Positions 1 through 11,055 of a DNA stretch of 64,000 bases are shown here, piece after piece. Below the pieces are notes generated by a model. That model was not told the origin of the DNA and did not search any database. It saw only the letters and a list, made by a program, of their open reading frames with translations. The translations under genes and the position numbers were made by a program. The stretch's first letter is position 1. Each line of letters begins with the position of its first letter. Source of the DNA: Microglena sp. YARC (lineage: Eukaryota; Chlorophyta; Chlorophyceae; Chlamydomonadales; Chlamydomonadaceae); contig CM039462.1 of NCBI GenBank assembly GCA_022414725.1, positions 94,293,457-94,357,456 of the forward strand, given 5' to 3'.

Positions 1-2
1 GG

Positions 3-341
3 GAGAACAATAAGGATGGACCTATACGGGGGGCATGCATTGTTGAGATTTATGTGGAGTGGAATGTATTAGAAAGGAGACTAACCCACCTCATTGCATC
101 CGACGCTGTTGTGGGCGATTTCGTGATCCGCTTCTGCACAAACGAAAGCACATGTCTTGCCAGACAGTTGGACCCAACCCTATTCTCTTCAATTCCACCT
201 AACGTGATAGAGAACATCATAAGTATGGTAGGGGAGCCAGACGCGAATGAGCTACGCGCAGCATCTTCTACCATCGACGCTCAGTATGTGCCGACGAAGA
301 TTAGGAAGATGTTCGTCGTTCTGGACCAGATTGCTGTTTAG
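3..341 (+). CDS. C-terminal part of an unknown protein entering from the left edge
   Basis: The frame is open from the first bases of the window to a TAG at 339-341, so only about 112 C-terminal residues are visible and the true start lies outside. The final third has a pattern compatible with a degenerate F-box-like helix bundle (SSIPPNVIENIISMVGEP), the same type of module that starts the ankyrin genes downstream; this is only a resemblance. No catalytic motif is visible. It is followed by a gene-poor stretch and a minisatellite. It could equally be a fragment of a larger gene broken by rearrangement. Confidence 0.4.
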   Translation, partial: ENNKDGPIRGACIVEIYVEWNVLERRLTHLIASDAVVGDFVIRFCTNESTCLARQLDPTLFSSIPPNVIENIISMVGEPDANELRAASSTIDAQYVPTKIRKMFVVLDQIAV

Positions 342-404
342 TTTTGTAGTAAGCGTAGATGAAGAGTCAGGAGAGTGGGTCATGAAACATTTGAAACAAT
401 TATT

Positions 405-625
405 AAACCGCTAAAATGAAATCCCTCTGCCCCACTCCGTGGGGGACGCGATTCCCCTATCGATATACGAGAGCGCTTGTCTAGCAGACCCATGCTTGAC
501 ATGTGATCACATGTTGCGATTACTTTACCGTATTTTCCGTCATCTATGAGTATCTTAGAGAGTATCGACTTCTTTGCGATGCGAGCGATCGTCCCCCGTA
601 AGTCGACATCGTTCCGCCGACTGTA
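405..625. repeat. Dispersed-repeat fragments with a mariner-type terminal sequence
   Basis: This stretch combines two sequences found elsewhere. The first is a GC-rich segment reading CCCCACTCCGTGGG, also near 22.9 and 42.1 kb, linked to an ATCGATATACGAGAGCG-like segment also near 42.1 kb. The second is the end sequence TTCCGCCGACTGTA at about 608-621, shared with 15.6 and 18.7 kb. Read on the minus strand it is open for about 90 codons, but nothing recognisable is encoded. It is probably the remains of a non-autonomous DNA element. Confidence 0.45.
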
Positions 626-639
626 GTAGTCGCCGTGTG

Positions 640-995
640 AGTCACTTGACACAGGTGCCGCCGTGATGCGAGAGGTCGCTCTGGGATGTGACTAGACACA
701 TGTGCCGCCTGATGAGAGAGGTCGCTCTGTCTGTGATGTGACTCGACACAGGTGCCGTCGTGATGCGAGAGGTCGCTCTGTCTGTGATGTGACTAGACAC
801 AGGTGCCGCCGTGATGCGAGAGGTCGCTCGCTCTGTGATGTGACTAGACACAGGTGCCGCCTGATGCGAGAGGTCGCTCTGTCTGTGATGTGACTCGACA
901 CAATTTCCGCCGGATGAGAGTGGTCGCTCTGTCTGTGATGTGACTCGACACAATTTCCGCCGGATGAGAGTGGTCGCTCTGTCTGTGATGTGACT
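640..995. repeat. Minisatellite, ~48-bp units (copy 1)
   Basis: About seven imperfect units of roughly 48-51 bp contain TGTGATGTGACTCGACACA followed by a GTGCCGCC..GATGCGAGAGGTCGCTCTG-type segment. Small open frames on both strands are products of the repeat. A related array in the opposite orientation lies at 33.2-33.7 kb. Confidence 0.9.
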
Positions 996-1206
996 AATTG
1001 TTAGCAATTTGTGAGAACCAAGACAGGTCTATAAAGACACGAGGATGGTAGTCACGCGCGGTCTTGTCGATTAAGAGGGGAACTGATGAAAGTGGTACTA
1101 CTTCTTCCGAGCTGACTATTGCCGTTGAATCCCCATGCGTGCACGCGTCATGTCGAGTCAATGGCAAGCGTGTGAAACCAACCGCACGCATCTTCTGGTT
1201 GATGTT

Positions 1207-1345
1207 ACACTGTGGGCTCCCCTCCGGTCGCCCACCCGCTCGGTTCCTCGCAGACTCCTTTGTGGGGGCTCCCCTCCGGTCGCCCCCGGTCGCTCCGCTG
1301 TGGGGAAAAGGTGAAAGAGGCTCCGCCGCTTGTTTGTGACATCAT
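1207..1345. repeat. GC-rich dispersed repeat, copy 1
   Basis: The segment has GGGCTCCCCTCCGGTCGCC twice, then GGTGAAAGAGGCTCCGCCGC and a CTTGTTT end. Related copies occur at about 2770-2865, 14375-14505 and 48325-48420. It has no coding content of its own; its near-palindromic CTCC/GGAG composition suggests a folded short interspersed or MITE-like element. Confidence 0.75.
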
Positions 1346-1554
1346 CCATCCCATCTGTTCACGTACAGAGTGTCTGAGACACATGTCTACGTCTGATGTA
1401 TACATGTCCCCCTGCACCTGTATTGTTGTTGTTACAGTTGCCTACCATGCTAAAAAAAAATTGACGCATTTTTTTCGTTCCAACAACTCCAATAACAACA
1501 ACTGCTACATCCCAATATCTCCTCTCTCCCCTTTGAAATCTTTCAAGTCAATTC

Positions 1555-2418
1555 ATGTCTACTTCTATGTCTGCCCAGATAACTGCGTTCGTCGATACTA
1601 CCTGTATCTTCGACGTGGTCCAGAAGAAGGACCGAAGTAAGCTATCCCATAGAGCCACCGTCCCTAATTTGAAGGGCATTTGCAGCGCTATCATATCCCT
1701 GACCAGCGTTCCAGATTGTCTCGCCGACTCTGTCGGTGCAATGAAGATGGCTCACAAAAAGTTTCTCGAAGATTCCCCCAACGGGGAGAAAGAGCCCCTA
1801 CAGCTAATGCTTCTCCCCGTTGCAGTAGCTGCTGCGGATGCTGTCGCTGAAAATTGTGCAACTTCCTCCGTGCACGCCCTCTCCAGTGCCTCAGTCTCCC
1901 TCCCCGAGGACGACGAAACCACCGAGGACGTTGGCACGGGGTCCGGTAGTAGCGGTAAAAAGCGCCGCGCCAATGGTTCACGCTCTGTGTCACCCTCTGT
2001 GGCTCCTGCTCCTTCTCCTGCTGCGGCTGCTCCTGCTCCTGCTGCGGCTGCCTCTACTGCTGGCTCGTTCTCAACGTGCTCCCTGTCCTCCTCCTTGGCC
2101 TCCGGTCGTGTTGGTGGTTGCGGGGGGTCCGTTCCAAAGAACGAGCTACCTGTTGGCTCCAAACACGGCGATATGACCATCGTGGGATACTCCCCCACCC
2201 TGGGCTGCACTGCTCTCACCATTCACGGCAACCCGTGTAGTAGAAAACAGGTGCTATTAAGCAACCCCAATGGTGGAACCTTCACCACTGGCAAGTGCGC
2301 GCACCTAACGTGCATGAACCAGACTCCCTCCAAGCGTGAGGCATGCCTAGCCAAGAGGCTAGCTGCTATCGAGCTCTCAATTGAGCTTCGCTCCCTCTCC
2401 CTCAGCCAGCAACTTTAA
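1555..2418 (+). CDS. Unknown 287-residue protein with Ala/Pro-rich linker and Cys-containing C-terminus
   Basis: The frame starts with ATG at 1555 (a second ATG is four codons later) and ends with TAA at 2416-2418. The first ~110 residues look like a folded domain. Residues ~130-140 hold a basic cluster (GKKRRANGSR) that could serve as a nuclear localisation signal. Residues ~145-185 are Ala/Pro/Ser low complexity. The last ~75 residues contain spaced cysteines in GCTALTIHGNPC and TGKCAHLTCMN contexts, suggesting but not proving a small metal-binding fold. I do not recognise the family. Intact length and domain-like organisation support a real gene. The antisense frame through the Ala/Pro region is a composition shadow. 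Confidence 0.6.
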   Translation: MSTSMSAQITAFVDTTCIFDVVQKKDRSKLSHRATVPNLKGICSAIISLTSVPDCLADSVGAMKMAHKKFLEDSPNGEKEPLQLMLLPVAVAAADAVAENCATSSVHALSSASVSLPEDDETTEDVGTGSGSSGKKRRANGSRSVSPSVAPAPSPAAAAPAPAAAASTAGSFSTCSLSSSLASGRVGGCGGSVPKNELPVGSKHGDMTIVGYSPTLGCTALTIHGNPCSRKQVLLSNPNGGTFTTGKCAHLTCMNQTPSKREACLAKRLAAIELSIELRSLSLSQQL

Positions 2419-2486
2419 TTATATAGATACTCAGTTAGATACTCTTTTTTTTGATACATTTCTTAGAGACGAGACGGTCCTGCCTG

Positions 2487-2525
2487 TATGTACTGTACTG
2501 TACTGTACTGTATTGTACCGTACCC
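2487..2525. repeat. TGTAC microsatellite
   Basis: Several consecutive TGTAC pentamers, followed by a poly-C tract near 2547-2556. Nothing else is seen between 2419 and 2760. Confidence 0.85.
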
Positions 2526-2769
2526 CATGGTCCCCCTGTGAATTCCCCCCCCCCCCCTCCGTTTGCGGGCGTACGTGTCTCTTGTTCTCTTGACGTCGTC
2601 GGAGTTTTGCTCCCTCCTCCCCTCTTGCACAGACAACCAACCAACCAACGAACTAACCAACTTGCTCCCTCCCTGCCTGCATCTATCATCCATGGCGTCG
2701 AGTGTGTGTGTGATTACAGTTCCGTAAATCAGTAGTGAGTCTGCTATTTAATGTGACCTGTACTCAATT

Positions 2770-2865
2770 CTTCGCGGACTCCTTTGTGGGGGCTCCCCTG
2801 AAGGGAAGAGGTGAAAGGGGCTCCGCCACTTGTTTAATGTGGTACGGTGGTTATCATCCATTGAC
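2770..2865. repeat. GC-rich dispersed repeat, copy 2 (shorter)
   Basis: It carries the GACTCCTTTGTGGGGGCTCC core and the GGTGAAAGGGGCTCCGCCAC tail of the 1.2-kb copy, but the middle GGTCGCC block is missing. Confidence 0.65.
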
Positions 2866-3014
2866 AAGCAGTTATGAGGTTGGTTGCTTGAGGATGAGAA
2901 CAACCGTGATGTAGAAAGATATTTTTCCCTGGATTTTGTTACTTACGTTATTTTTTGATTGGGAGGGGCATAGCGGCACATGTGCCGACTGATGCGAGGT
3001 TATTTTGCGTCTGC

Positions 3015-3100
3015 GTGGCACTGGATACACCACGCTTTACGGCTGCATGGCACTGGATACACCACGCTTTACGGCTGCATGGCACTGGATACACCCCTCT
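3015..3100. repeat. Short tandem repeat, ~33 bp x3
   Basis: Three units of a GGCACTGGATACACC plus ACGCTTTACGGCTGCAT-type segment. Open frames across it are repeat artefacts. Confidence 0.7.
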
Positions 3101-3380
3101 AACGACTTCAGTCTCTCCTTCATGGTTCTGTCGCATTTCCGCAGCGTCGCGGTCACTCTCTCCCCAAGGATGAGATCCCTGAAAGTAACCGGAAATTCAA
3201 AGGTTAGAATTCTTTCGACAATTGCAACGATCACATCGGACATCTGTTCGACCACCGCTGCATTTTCACTAAACTTTTGGAAGTAACTACTTATTAATAC
3301 ACAGGATGTAGACAGCACTTCTTCATTGTCTCGTTATACTCTGGATCTGTGTGAACCGACAATCGAATGTTTCCATCTAC

Positions 3381-3405
3381 TACAGTCGTCGGAACAGTAA
3401 AATGA
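3381..3405 (+). repeat. Terminal sequence of a TA-targeting DNA element (family 2)
   Basis: TACAGTCGTCGGAACAGTAA marks this end. The reverse complement of closely related sequence ends near 15619 and 18743, and a variant lies at 44736. It resembles a mariner/IS630-type inverted terminus beginning TACAGTC, but the partner end of this copy was not assigned. Confidence 0.45.
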
Positions 3406-3604
3406 AACATATATCAGTCGTTCTACTCTGTGGATGTGGAAACGCTTTGGTGTAAATCGAAAACGACGTGAATTTGTAAGCAAACTTATTGAGACGAACA
3501 CAGATTTGTTGAAAATGTACTAAGCATTGTCGACAAACGACAGTCTTTGTTTTCTGTACACCAACGGCACAAGCAATGTTCAACTTTGTTATGCCAGAAA
3601 ATGG

Positions 3605-5905
3605 TTAACGAGATTCAAGGTTCTGATAAAAAGCAAATACATCTCGTTGTGATTGTATGCGCAAACGGTGCTCCTCGCCCGCGAACTCAGGATTCATCAG
3701 AACCTTGCAGACATCCACATGTCTTTCCATAGCACGTTCCTTCAGTGCATGCATGGTGTAGTCATCTGCCTTGGCACGGTGCTTCTCGCCCGCGTACTCA
3801 GGATTCATCAGAACCTTGCAGACATCCAGATAGTCTCCCCGAGCGGCGGCACATAATGCCCGGCTTTTGTTGTCATCTGCCTTGGCACGGTGCTCCTCGC
3901 CCGCGAACTCAGGATTCATCAGAACCTTGCAGACATCCAGATAGTCTCCCCGAGCGGCGGCACATAATGCCTGGCTTCCGTCGTCATCTGCCTTGGCACG
4001 GTGCTCCACGCCCGCGAACTCAGGATTCATCAGAACCTTGCAGACACCCAGATAGCCTCCATTAGCGGCGGTACACAGTGCATGGCTTTCGTTGGCATCT
4101 GCCTTGGCACGGTGCTTCTCGCCCGCGAACTCAGGATTCATAAGAACCTTGCAGACATCCAGATAGTCTCCATTAGCGGCGGCACTCAGTGCAAAACTGT
4201 CTTGGTCATCTGCCTTGGCACGGTGCTCCTCGCTCGCGAACTCAGGATTCATAAGAACCTTGCAGACATCCAGATAGCCTCCCAGAGCGGCGATTCTCAA
4301 TGCACGACTGTCTTGGTCATCTGCCTTGGCACGGTGCTCCTCGCTCGCGAACTCAGGATCCATCAGAACCTTGCAGACATCCACATGTCCTTCACGAGCG
4401 GCGTCACATAGTGCCTGGCTTTCGTTGTCATCTGCCTTGGCACGGTGCTCCTCGCCCGCGAACTCAGGATTCATCAGAACCTTGCAGACATCCAGATAGC
4501 CTCCATTAGCGGCGGCACTCAGTGCACGACTGTCTTGGTCATCTGCCTTGGCACGGTGCTCCTCGCCCGCGAACTCAGGATTCATAAGAACCTTGCAGAC
4601 ATCCAGATAGCCTCCCCGAGCGGCTAATCTCAATGCACGATTGTCTTGGTCATCTGCCTTGGCACGGTGCTCCTCGCCCGCGAACTCAGGATTCATCAGA
4701 ACCTTGCAGACACCCAGATAGCCTCCCCGAGCACCTTCCCACAGTGCATAGCTGTTGTAGTCATCTGCCTTGGCACGGTGCTCCTCGCCCGCAAACTCAG
4801 GATTCATAAGAACCTTGCAGACATCCACATGTCCTTCACGAGCGGCTTCACATAGTGCCTGGCTTTCGTTTTCATCTGCCTTGGCACGGTGATTCTCGCC
4901 CGCGAACTCAGGATTCATCAGAACCTTGCAGACATCCAGATAGCCTCCATTAGCGGCGGTACACAGTGCATGGCTTTCGTTGTCATCTGCCTTGGCACGG
5001 TGCTCCTCGCCCGCGAACTCAGGATTCATAAGAACCTTGCAGACATCCGGATAGCCTCCCCGAGCACCTTCCCTCAGTGCATGGCTGTTGTAGTCATCTG
5101 CCTTGGCACGGTGCTCCTCTCCCGCGAACTCAGGATTCATAAGAACCTTGCAGACATCCAGATAGCCTCCCAGAGCGGCGATTCTCAGTGCATAGCTGAA
5201 GCTTGCATCAGGTTTGGCACGGTGCTCCTCGCCAGCGAACTCAGGATTCATCAGAACCATGCAGACATCGAGATAGCCTCCATAAGCGGCGTAACCCAGT
5301 GCCTGGCTTTCTGTGTCATCTGCCTTGGCACGGTGCTCCTCGCCTGTGAACTCAGGATTCATCAGAACTTTGCATACATCCTGATAGCCTCCCCGAGCGG
5401 CGTACCTCAGTGCCTTGCTTTCTTTGACATCTGCCTTGGCACGGTGCTCCTCGCCTGTGAACTCAGGATTCATCAGAACCTTGCATACATCCACATGACC
5501 TCCCTCAGCGGCGTACCTCAGTGCCTGGCTTTCGTTGACATCTGCCTTTGTGCAGTGCTCGCCTGCAAACTCCGGATCCATAAGAAGCTTGCAGAGATCC
5601 ACATGACCTCCCTTAGCGGCGTACTCCAATGACCGGATGTCGTTGTGATCTTTTAGCAATATGCTGACGACGTCGGCTCGCCCGGCCTTACACGCTAACC
5701 TCATGGGGTTCTCATTGAGATGGTCACATCTGTCCACAAGCGCCTGTGCTTCACATGCAGCGTCAGCAGCGAAAGCAGTATGCATGGCTCGACTGATGAA
5801 TCCTGCGTGCATCCAGCACCCGTCCTTCTGCCAACTGCCTGCTAGGCGCATGATCAAAACCACGAGGTCCATCTGAAGCGCGTCAATACCGGTCCGAGTG
5901 TGCAT
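3605..5905 (-). CDS. F-box-like/ankyrin-repeat protein, 37-residue units (family A)
   Basis: A large intact frame starts at the ATG at 5905; a TTG seven codons upstream is less likely. The first ~45 residues contain MDLVVLIMRLAG and AGFISRAMHTAF, an F-box-like pattern. About 19 ankyrin repeats follow, with an unusual 37-residue period rather than 33, each carrying DVCKVLMNPEFAGEEHRAKA and an AL..AA.GG(Y/H) helix. Ankyrin arrays bind proteins; with an F-box they typically act as substrate adaptors for SCF ubiquitin ligases. That role is inference. The last repeat runs into a short unrelated tail (FAFYQNLESR). The gene adjoins an 80-bp satellite, and a decayed copy of the whole module is at 24.8-26.9 kb. 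Confidence 0.85.
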   Translation of the reverse strand: MHTRTGIDALQMDLVVLIMRLAGSWQKDGCWMHAGFISRAMHTAFAADAACEAQALVDRCDHLNENPMRLACKAGRADVVSILLKDHNDIRSLEYAAKGGHVDLCKLLMDPEFAGEHCTKADVNESQALRYAAEGGHVDVCKVLMNPEFTGEEHRAKADVKESKALRYAARGGYQDVCKVLMNPEFTGEEHRAKADDTESQALGYAAYGGYLDVCMVLMNPEFAGEEHRAKPDASFSYALRIAALGGYLDVCKVLMNPEFAGEEHRAKADDYNSHALREGARGGYPDVCKVLMNPEFAGEEHRAKADDNESHALCTAANGGYLDVCKVLMNPEFAGENHRAKADENESQALCEAAREGHVDVCKVLMNPEFAGEEHRAKADDYNSYALWEGARGGYLGVCKVLMNPEFAGEEHRAKADDQDNRALRLAARGGYLDVCKVLMNPEFAGEEHRAKADDQDSRALSAAANGGYLDVCKVLMNPEFAGEEHRAKADDNESQALCDAAREGHVDVCKVLMDPEFASEEHRAKADDQDSRALRIAALGGYLDVCKVLMNPEFASEEHRAKADDQDSFALSAAANGDYLDVCKVLMNPEFAGEKHRAKADANESHALCTAANGGYLGVCKVLMNPEFAGVEHRAKADDDGSQALCAAARGDYLDVCKVLMNPEFAGEEHRAKADDNKSRALCAAARGDYLDVCKVLMNPEYAGEKHRAKADDYTMHALKERAMERHVDVCKVLMNPEFAGEEHRLRIQSQRDVFAFYQNLESR

Positions 5906-5984
5906 CAAAATCTCCTCCTTCAAGCTTCGACGTGACCTGAGGATGAAAGAGAGATTTTCTGTACACTGCCACAGAACATTTCTA

Positions 5985-8545
5985 CATTCTTGACATGACA
6001 GTAACAGTTACATTACAAAATTATGACCATACACAAGTGCTTGACATGACAGTAACAGTTACATTACAAAATACCAATGTATCATCCATTAATTGATTCA
6101 GTGTGACCATACACAAGTGCTTGACATGACAGTAACAGTTACATTACAAAATGCCAAGGTATCATCCATTAATTGATTCAGTATGACCATACACAAGTGC
6201 TTGACATGACAGTAACAGTTACATTACAAAATGCCAAGGTATCATCCATTAATTGATTCAGTATGACCATACACAAGTGCTTGACATGACAGTAACAGTT
6301 ACATTACAAAATGCCAATGTATCATCCATTAATTGATTCAGTATGACCATACACAAGTGCTTGACATGACAGTAACAGTTACATTACAAAATGCCAATGT
6401 ATCATCCATTAATTGATTCAGTATGACCATACACAAGTGCTTGACATGACAGTAACAGTTACATTACAAAATGCCAAGGTATCATCCATTAATTGATTCA
6501 GTATGACCATACACAAGTGCTTGACATGACAGTAACAGTTACATTACAAAATGCCAAGGTATCATCCATTAATTGATTCAGTATGACCATACACAAGTGC
6601 TTGACATGACAGTAACAGTATCATTACAAAATGCCAATGTATCATCCATTAATTGATTCAGTATGACCATACACAAGTGCTTGACATGATAGTAACAGTA
6701 TCATTACAGAATGCCAAGGTATCATCCATTAATTGATTCAGTATGACCATACACAAGTGCTTGACATGACAGTAACAGTATCATTACAAAATGCCAATGT
6801 ATCATCCATTAATTGATTCAGTATGACCATACACAAGTGCTTGATATGACAGTAACAGTAACAGTACAAAATGCCAAGGTATCATCCATTAATTGATTCA
6901 GTATGACCATACACAAGTGCTTGACATGACAGTAACATTAACATTAAAAAATGCCAATGTATCATCCATTAATTGATTCAGTATGACCATACACAAGTGC
7001 TTGACATGACAGTAACAGTAACATAACAAAATGCCAAGGTATCATCCATTAATTGATTCAGTATGACCATACGCAAGTGCTTGACATGACAGTAAGAGTA
7101 TCATTAAAAAATGCCAAGGTATCATCCATTAATTGATTCAGTATGACCATACACAAGTGCTTGACATGACAGTAACAGTTACATTACAAAATGCCAATGT
7201 ATCATCCATTAATTGATTCAGTATGACCATACACAAGTGCTTGACATGACAGTAACAGTTACATTACAAAATACCAAGGTACCATCCATTAATTGATTCA
7301 GTATGACCATACACAAGTGCTTGACATGACAGTAACAGTTACATTACAAAATGCCAAGGTATCATCCATTAATTGATTCAGTATGACCATACACAAGTGC
7401 TTGACATGACAGTAACAGTATCATTACAAAATGCCAATGTATCATCCATTAATTGATTCAGTATGACCATACACAAGTGCTTGACATGATAGTAACAGTA
7501 TCATTACAAAATGCCAATGTATCATCCATTAATTGATTCAGTATGACCATACACAAGTGCTTGATATGACAGTAACAGTACAAAATGCCAAGGTATCATC
7601 CATTAATTGATTCAGTATGACCATACACAAGTGCTTGACATGACAGTAACATTAACATTAAAAAATGCCAATGTATCATCCATTAATTGATTCAGTATGA
7701 CCATACACAAGTGCTTGACATGACAGTAACAGTAACATAACAAAATGCCAAGGTATCATCCATTAATTGATTCAGTATGACCATACGCAAGTGCTTGACA
7801 TGACAGTAAGAGTATCATTAAAAAATGCCAAGGTATCATCCATTAATTGATTCAGTATGACCATACACAAGTGCTTGATATGACAGTAACAGTAACATTA
7901 CAAAATGCCAAGGCATCATCCATTAATTGATTCAGTATGACCATACGCAAGTGCTTGACATGACAGTAACAGTAACATTACAAAATGCCAAGGTATCATC
8001 CATTAATTGATTCAGTATGACCATACACAAGTGCTTGACATGACAGTAACAGTAACATAACAAAATGCCAAGGTATCATCCATTAATTGATTCAGTATGA
8101 CCATACAAAAGTGCTTGACATGATAACAGTAACATTACAAAATGCCAAGGCATCATCCATTAATTGATTCAGTATGACCATACGCAAGTGCTTGACATGA
8201 CAGTAACAGTAAAATTACAAAATGCCAAGGTATCATCCATTAATTGATTCAGTATGACCATACACAAGTGCTTGACATGACAGTGACAGTAATATTACAA
8301 AATGCCAAGGTATCATCCATTAATTGATTCAGTATGACCATACGCAAGTGCTTGACATGACAGTAACAGTAACATTACAAAATGTCAAGGTATCATCCAT
8401 TAATTGATTCAGTATGACCATACACAAGTGCTTGACATGACAGTGACAGTTACATTACAAAATGCCAAGGTATCATCCATTAATTGATTTAGTATGACCA
8501 TACAAAAGTGCTTGACATGACAGTGACAGTTACATTACAATCAAG
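5985..8545. repeat. 80-bp tandem satellite, about 31 copies
   Basis: Units have an exact 80-bp spacing, with core ACACAAGTGCTTGACATGAC followed by AGTAACAG(T/A).ACATTACAAAATGCCAA(G/T)GT and ATCATCCATTAATTGATTCA. Variation is concentrated in the AGTAACAG(T/A) segment, and blocks of several units recur with shared variants, indicating higher-order amplification. A few units are 6-8 bp shorter. The array lies upstream of the ankyrin gene (which reads leftward). Only about three units remain in the duplicate block at 27.0-27.2 kb. Confidence 0.97.
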
Positions 8546-8809
8546 AACAACCCATGATTTTGACAAGGCACAACCCTGTTTGAAGACACATCTCACTGCA
8601 CCAGTCATCCTACAAGTAGGACTGACAATTGCCAATGAATTAGTCAATTCAAACATAAGTTTATGCCAAGGCATCATCCATTAATTGATTCAGTATGGCC
8701 ATACACAAGTGCTTGACATGACAGTAACATTACAATCAAGAAACAACCTATGAATTGGACAAGGAAACCCTAAACAAACTCACTAGGTGTTGTGTGAAGA
8801 AATCTGCTG

Positions 8810-8965
8810 CTGGGTAGCGTACAGGATTCCTTTGATGTTCCGCCATGGATAATAGCAAGTTGGTGAACCGTGACCATTACAGAGGTACGTAGCGCATAAT
8901 TACATGCTGGCAGGAACGCCGTGTCTAGCGTAGTTAGAAGACAAAACACATACAGTCGGACTTTG
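8810..8965 (+). pseudogene. Remnant of a Fanzor 3' end
   Basis: The segment GCCATGGATAATAGCAAGTT followed by GTGAACCGTGACC matches the zinc-ribbon/RuvC-III end of the Fanzor at 32.6 kb (ACCATGGAGAACAGCAAGTT, then AACCGTGACC). The following GAACGCCGTGTCTAGCG matches the last codons there. The middle is deleted and frames are broken, so nothing functional remains. A second copy of this remnant is at about 27.77-27.90 kb within the duplicated block. Minus-strand open frames here are coincidental. Confidence 0.6.
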
Positions 8966-9179
8966 GGGCTCGGGATAAACTCACCAAGATTGGATGTCAT
9001 CAACTACCAAGGCTGCTCCGAACAATGAAGTACCACGCACTCGAGAGATGCAGCCTTTATAACTTTCCAGCTTTCCTCCCACATCGAGACTTATTAGAGT
9101 TCCTACGTATTCTGGGTTGACTTGGGCATGTTTCCTGTGTTACGAAAAAATGGAGCATAAATCAGTCAGTCAGTGCAGA

Positions 9180-9835
9180 AGCATCTAACAACTATCCTGT
9201 AAGATAGATCCGATCAGCTCAACTCGATATAGCATCATGTAAGCTATCGAACACTCGCGACAGTGCAGGAAGGTAGTGCAGCAGCAGCATCTAACAACTA
9301 TCCTTTAAGATAGATCCGATCAGCTCAACTCGATATAGCATCATGTAAGCTATCGAACACTCGCGACAGTGCAGGAAGGTAGTGCAGCAGAAGCATCTAA
9401 CAACTATCCTGTAAGCTAGATCCGACCAGCTCAACTCGATATAGCATCCTGTAAGCTATCGAACACTCGCGACAGTGCAGGAAGGTAGTGCAGCAGCAGC
9501 ATCTAACAACTATCCTGTAAGCTATCGAACACACGACAGTGCAGGAAGGTAGTGTAGCAGCAGCATCTAACAACTATCCTGTAAGCTATCGAACACTCGC
9601 GACAGTGCAGGAAGGTAGTGCAGCAGCAGCATCTAACAACTATCCTGTAAGCTATCGAACACTCGCGACAGTGCAGGAAGGTAGTGCAGCAGCAGCATCT
9701 AACAACTATCCTGTAAGCTAGATCCGACCAGCTCAACTCTATATAGCATCCTGTAAGCTATCGAACACTCGCGACAGTGCAGGAAGGTAGTGCATCAGAA
9801 GCATCTAACAACTATCCTGTAAGCTAGATCCGACC
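9180..9835. repeat. Tandem array with CAG-rich units (block A1)
   Basis: Units of ~65 and ~115 bp combine GCTATCGAACACTCGCGACA, GTGCAGGAAGGTAGTGCAGC(AGC)n and ATCTAACAACTATCCTGTAA, with or without TAGATCCGACCAGCTCAACT. Related arrays are at 28.13-28.64 and 56.87-57.45 kb. Open frames on either strand reflect the repeat. Confidence 0.9.
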
Positions 9836-10469
9836 AACTTCACCTGGTTGGTTGAACAAACGCGATTGATTGAGCTAGCAAAAGCACTTCCTGAGCAATT
9901 AGCGAACAGGCGATGCAACTCGTCGCGAAATCCTGGAAGCTTCAGAATTTCCAAGAATTGAGTGGTAACCAGCGAAAGATGTGGTGCTTCCTCGCTGCAC
10001 CGAGCATATAAACCGACCAAACCCTTATCATGTTTCAGCTGAAGATCGCGACGTTCGACATGTCTATCCTGTGACAGGTCACCTTTCACCGATGCGAGCG
10101 TTTGCGGTCAGCCAGTTTGAACACCTGTAACCAGGTCAGATCCGACACGTGTTTCTGCGAGTCCGCAGCTGAATTCCCCTGCCCCACGTGTCGTGTGTCC
10201 CAAGGTCTGCTTGAGACGACACGACACGTGTCCCCCATGATGCGCCCAGATCTGCCACGTGTTTTTCGCGCGCCTCGAATCTTCACACGAGTTCGCAGCT
10301 GACTCGCAACGTGATCAGATGGGGTCTCAAGCATATTAAATGGGGGGGGGGGGGATCTGCGGACCCGGATTCACTACACTCTACAGTCGGAAACCCTTGA
10401 ACCCAATGGGTAGATCAGAGATCGAGAAACCCACCAACCACTCTCACTCATTCTCACGCAAACGATGGA

Positions 10470-10625
10470 ACACTGTCGAATGGCACACGCAGGACCCTCA
10501 TTGACACACGCAAGATGCGGAACACTGTCGAATGTATCGGAGGACACAAGATGCGGAACACTGTCGAATGTATAGGAGGACACAAGAGGCCGAACACCGA
10601 ATGGCACACGCAGGATACTCATTAA
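10470..10625. repeat. Short tandem repeat
   Basis: Repeated GGAACACTGTCGAATG and GGCACACGCAGGA segments. A poly-G tract lies just before, at 10341-10351. The 9836-11160 region shows no convincing gene. Confidence 0.6.
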
Positions 10626-10629
10626 CACA

Positions 10630-11055
10630 AGAAAACTATTGATGAGAGCCTTAAAAACGATACAAACGCTACAGGAAACCGGATCGTGTCTTATGGAGCG
10701 TCTACAAAATACATCCGCAATGTTTCAAGCATGGCTATGCTCTACAAAACATAACATACATCTCCTCTCTCTCTCTTTATTATTGAAAAAAAGTGTAGCG
10801 CTTGTATCGTTTGTAGCACCTACAGCAAAAGGTTATATATGGAACGACAAGTTGAAACTATTGATGAGAGCCGTACAAACGATACAAACGCTACAGGAAA
10901 CCGGATCGTGTCTTAGGGAGTCTACAAAAGACATCCGCAATGTTTCAAGCAGGCGCTATGCTCTACAAAACATACATCTCCTCTCTCTCTTTTTATTATT
11001 AAAAAAAAAGTGTATCGCTTGTATCGGTTGTAGCACCTAAAGCAAAATGTTATAT
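10630..11055. repeat. 224-bp tandem duplication with internal inverted repeat
   Basis: Two units begin with AAACTATTGATGAGAGCC (10633 and ~10857). Each contains ACGATACAAACGCTACAG near its start and the near-complement TGTAGCGCTTGTATCGTTTG near its end, enclosing a CTCTCT and poly-A segment. This is the structure of a foldback or MITE-like unit. Confidence 0.75.

Noticed and set aside
642..1007. Minus-strand frame of 121 codons over the first minisatellite
   Set aside because: Pure translation of the repeat (SSHITDRATSRI); no unique sequence.
4001..5632. Plus-strand open frames opposite ankyrin gene A (up to 247 codons)
   Set aside because: They are the complement of the repeat units, repeat the same HQNLADIQIAS-like peptide, and lack any domain. 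The minus-strand frame has ankyrin structure and is continuous.
5985..8545. CRISPR-like array
   Set aside because: The 80-bp units are contiguous and conserved throughout, with no unique spacers and no cas genes.
8770..9003. Minus-strand 77-codon frame near a Fanzor remnant
   Set aside because: The plus strand shows clear similarity to the Fanzor 3' end; the minus frame is not conserved in the 27.8-kb copy.
9503..9736. Cys-rich small protein on the minus strand
   Set aside because: It is a reading of the CAG-rich tandem array; frames on the opposite strand are equally open.
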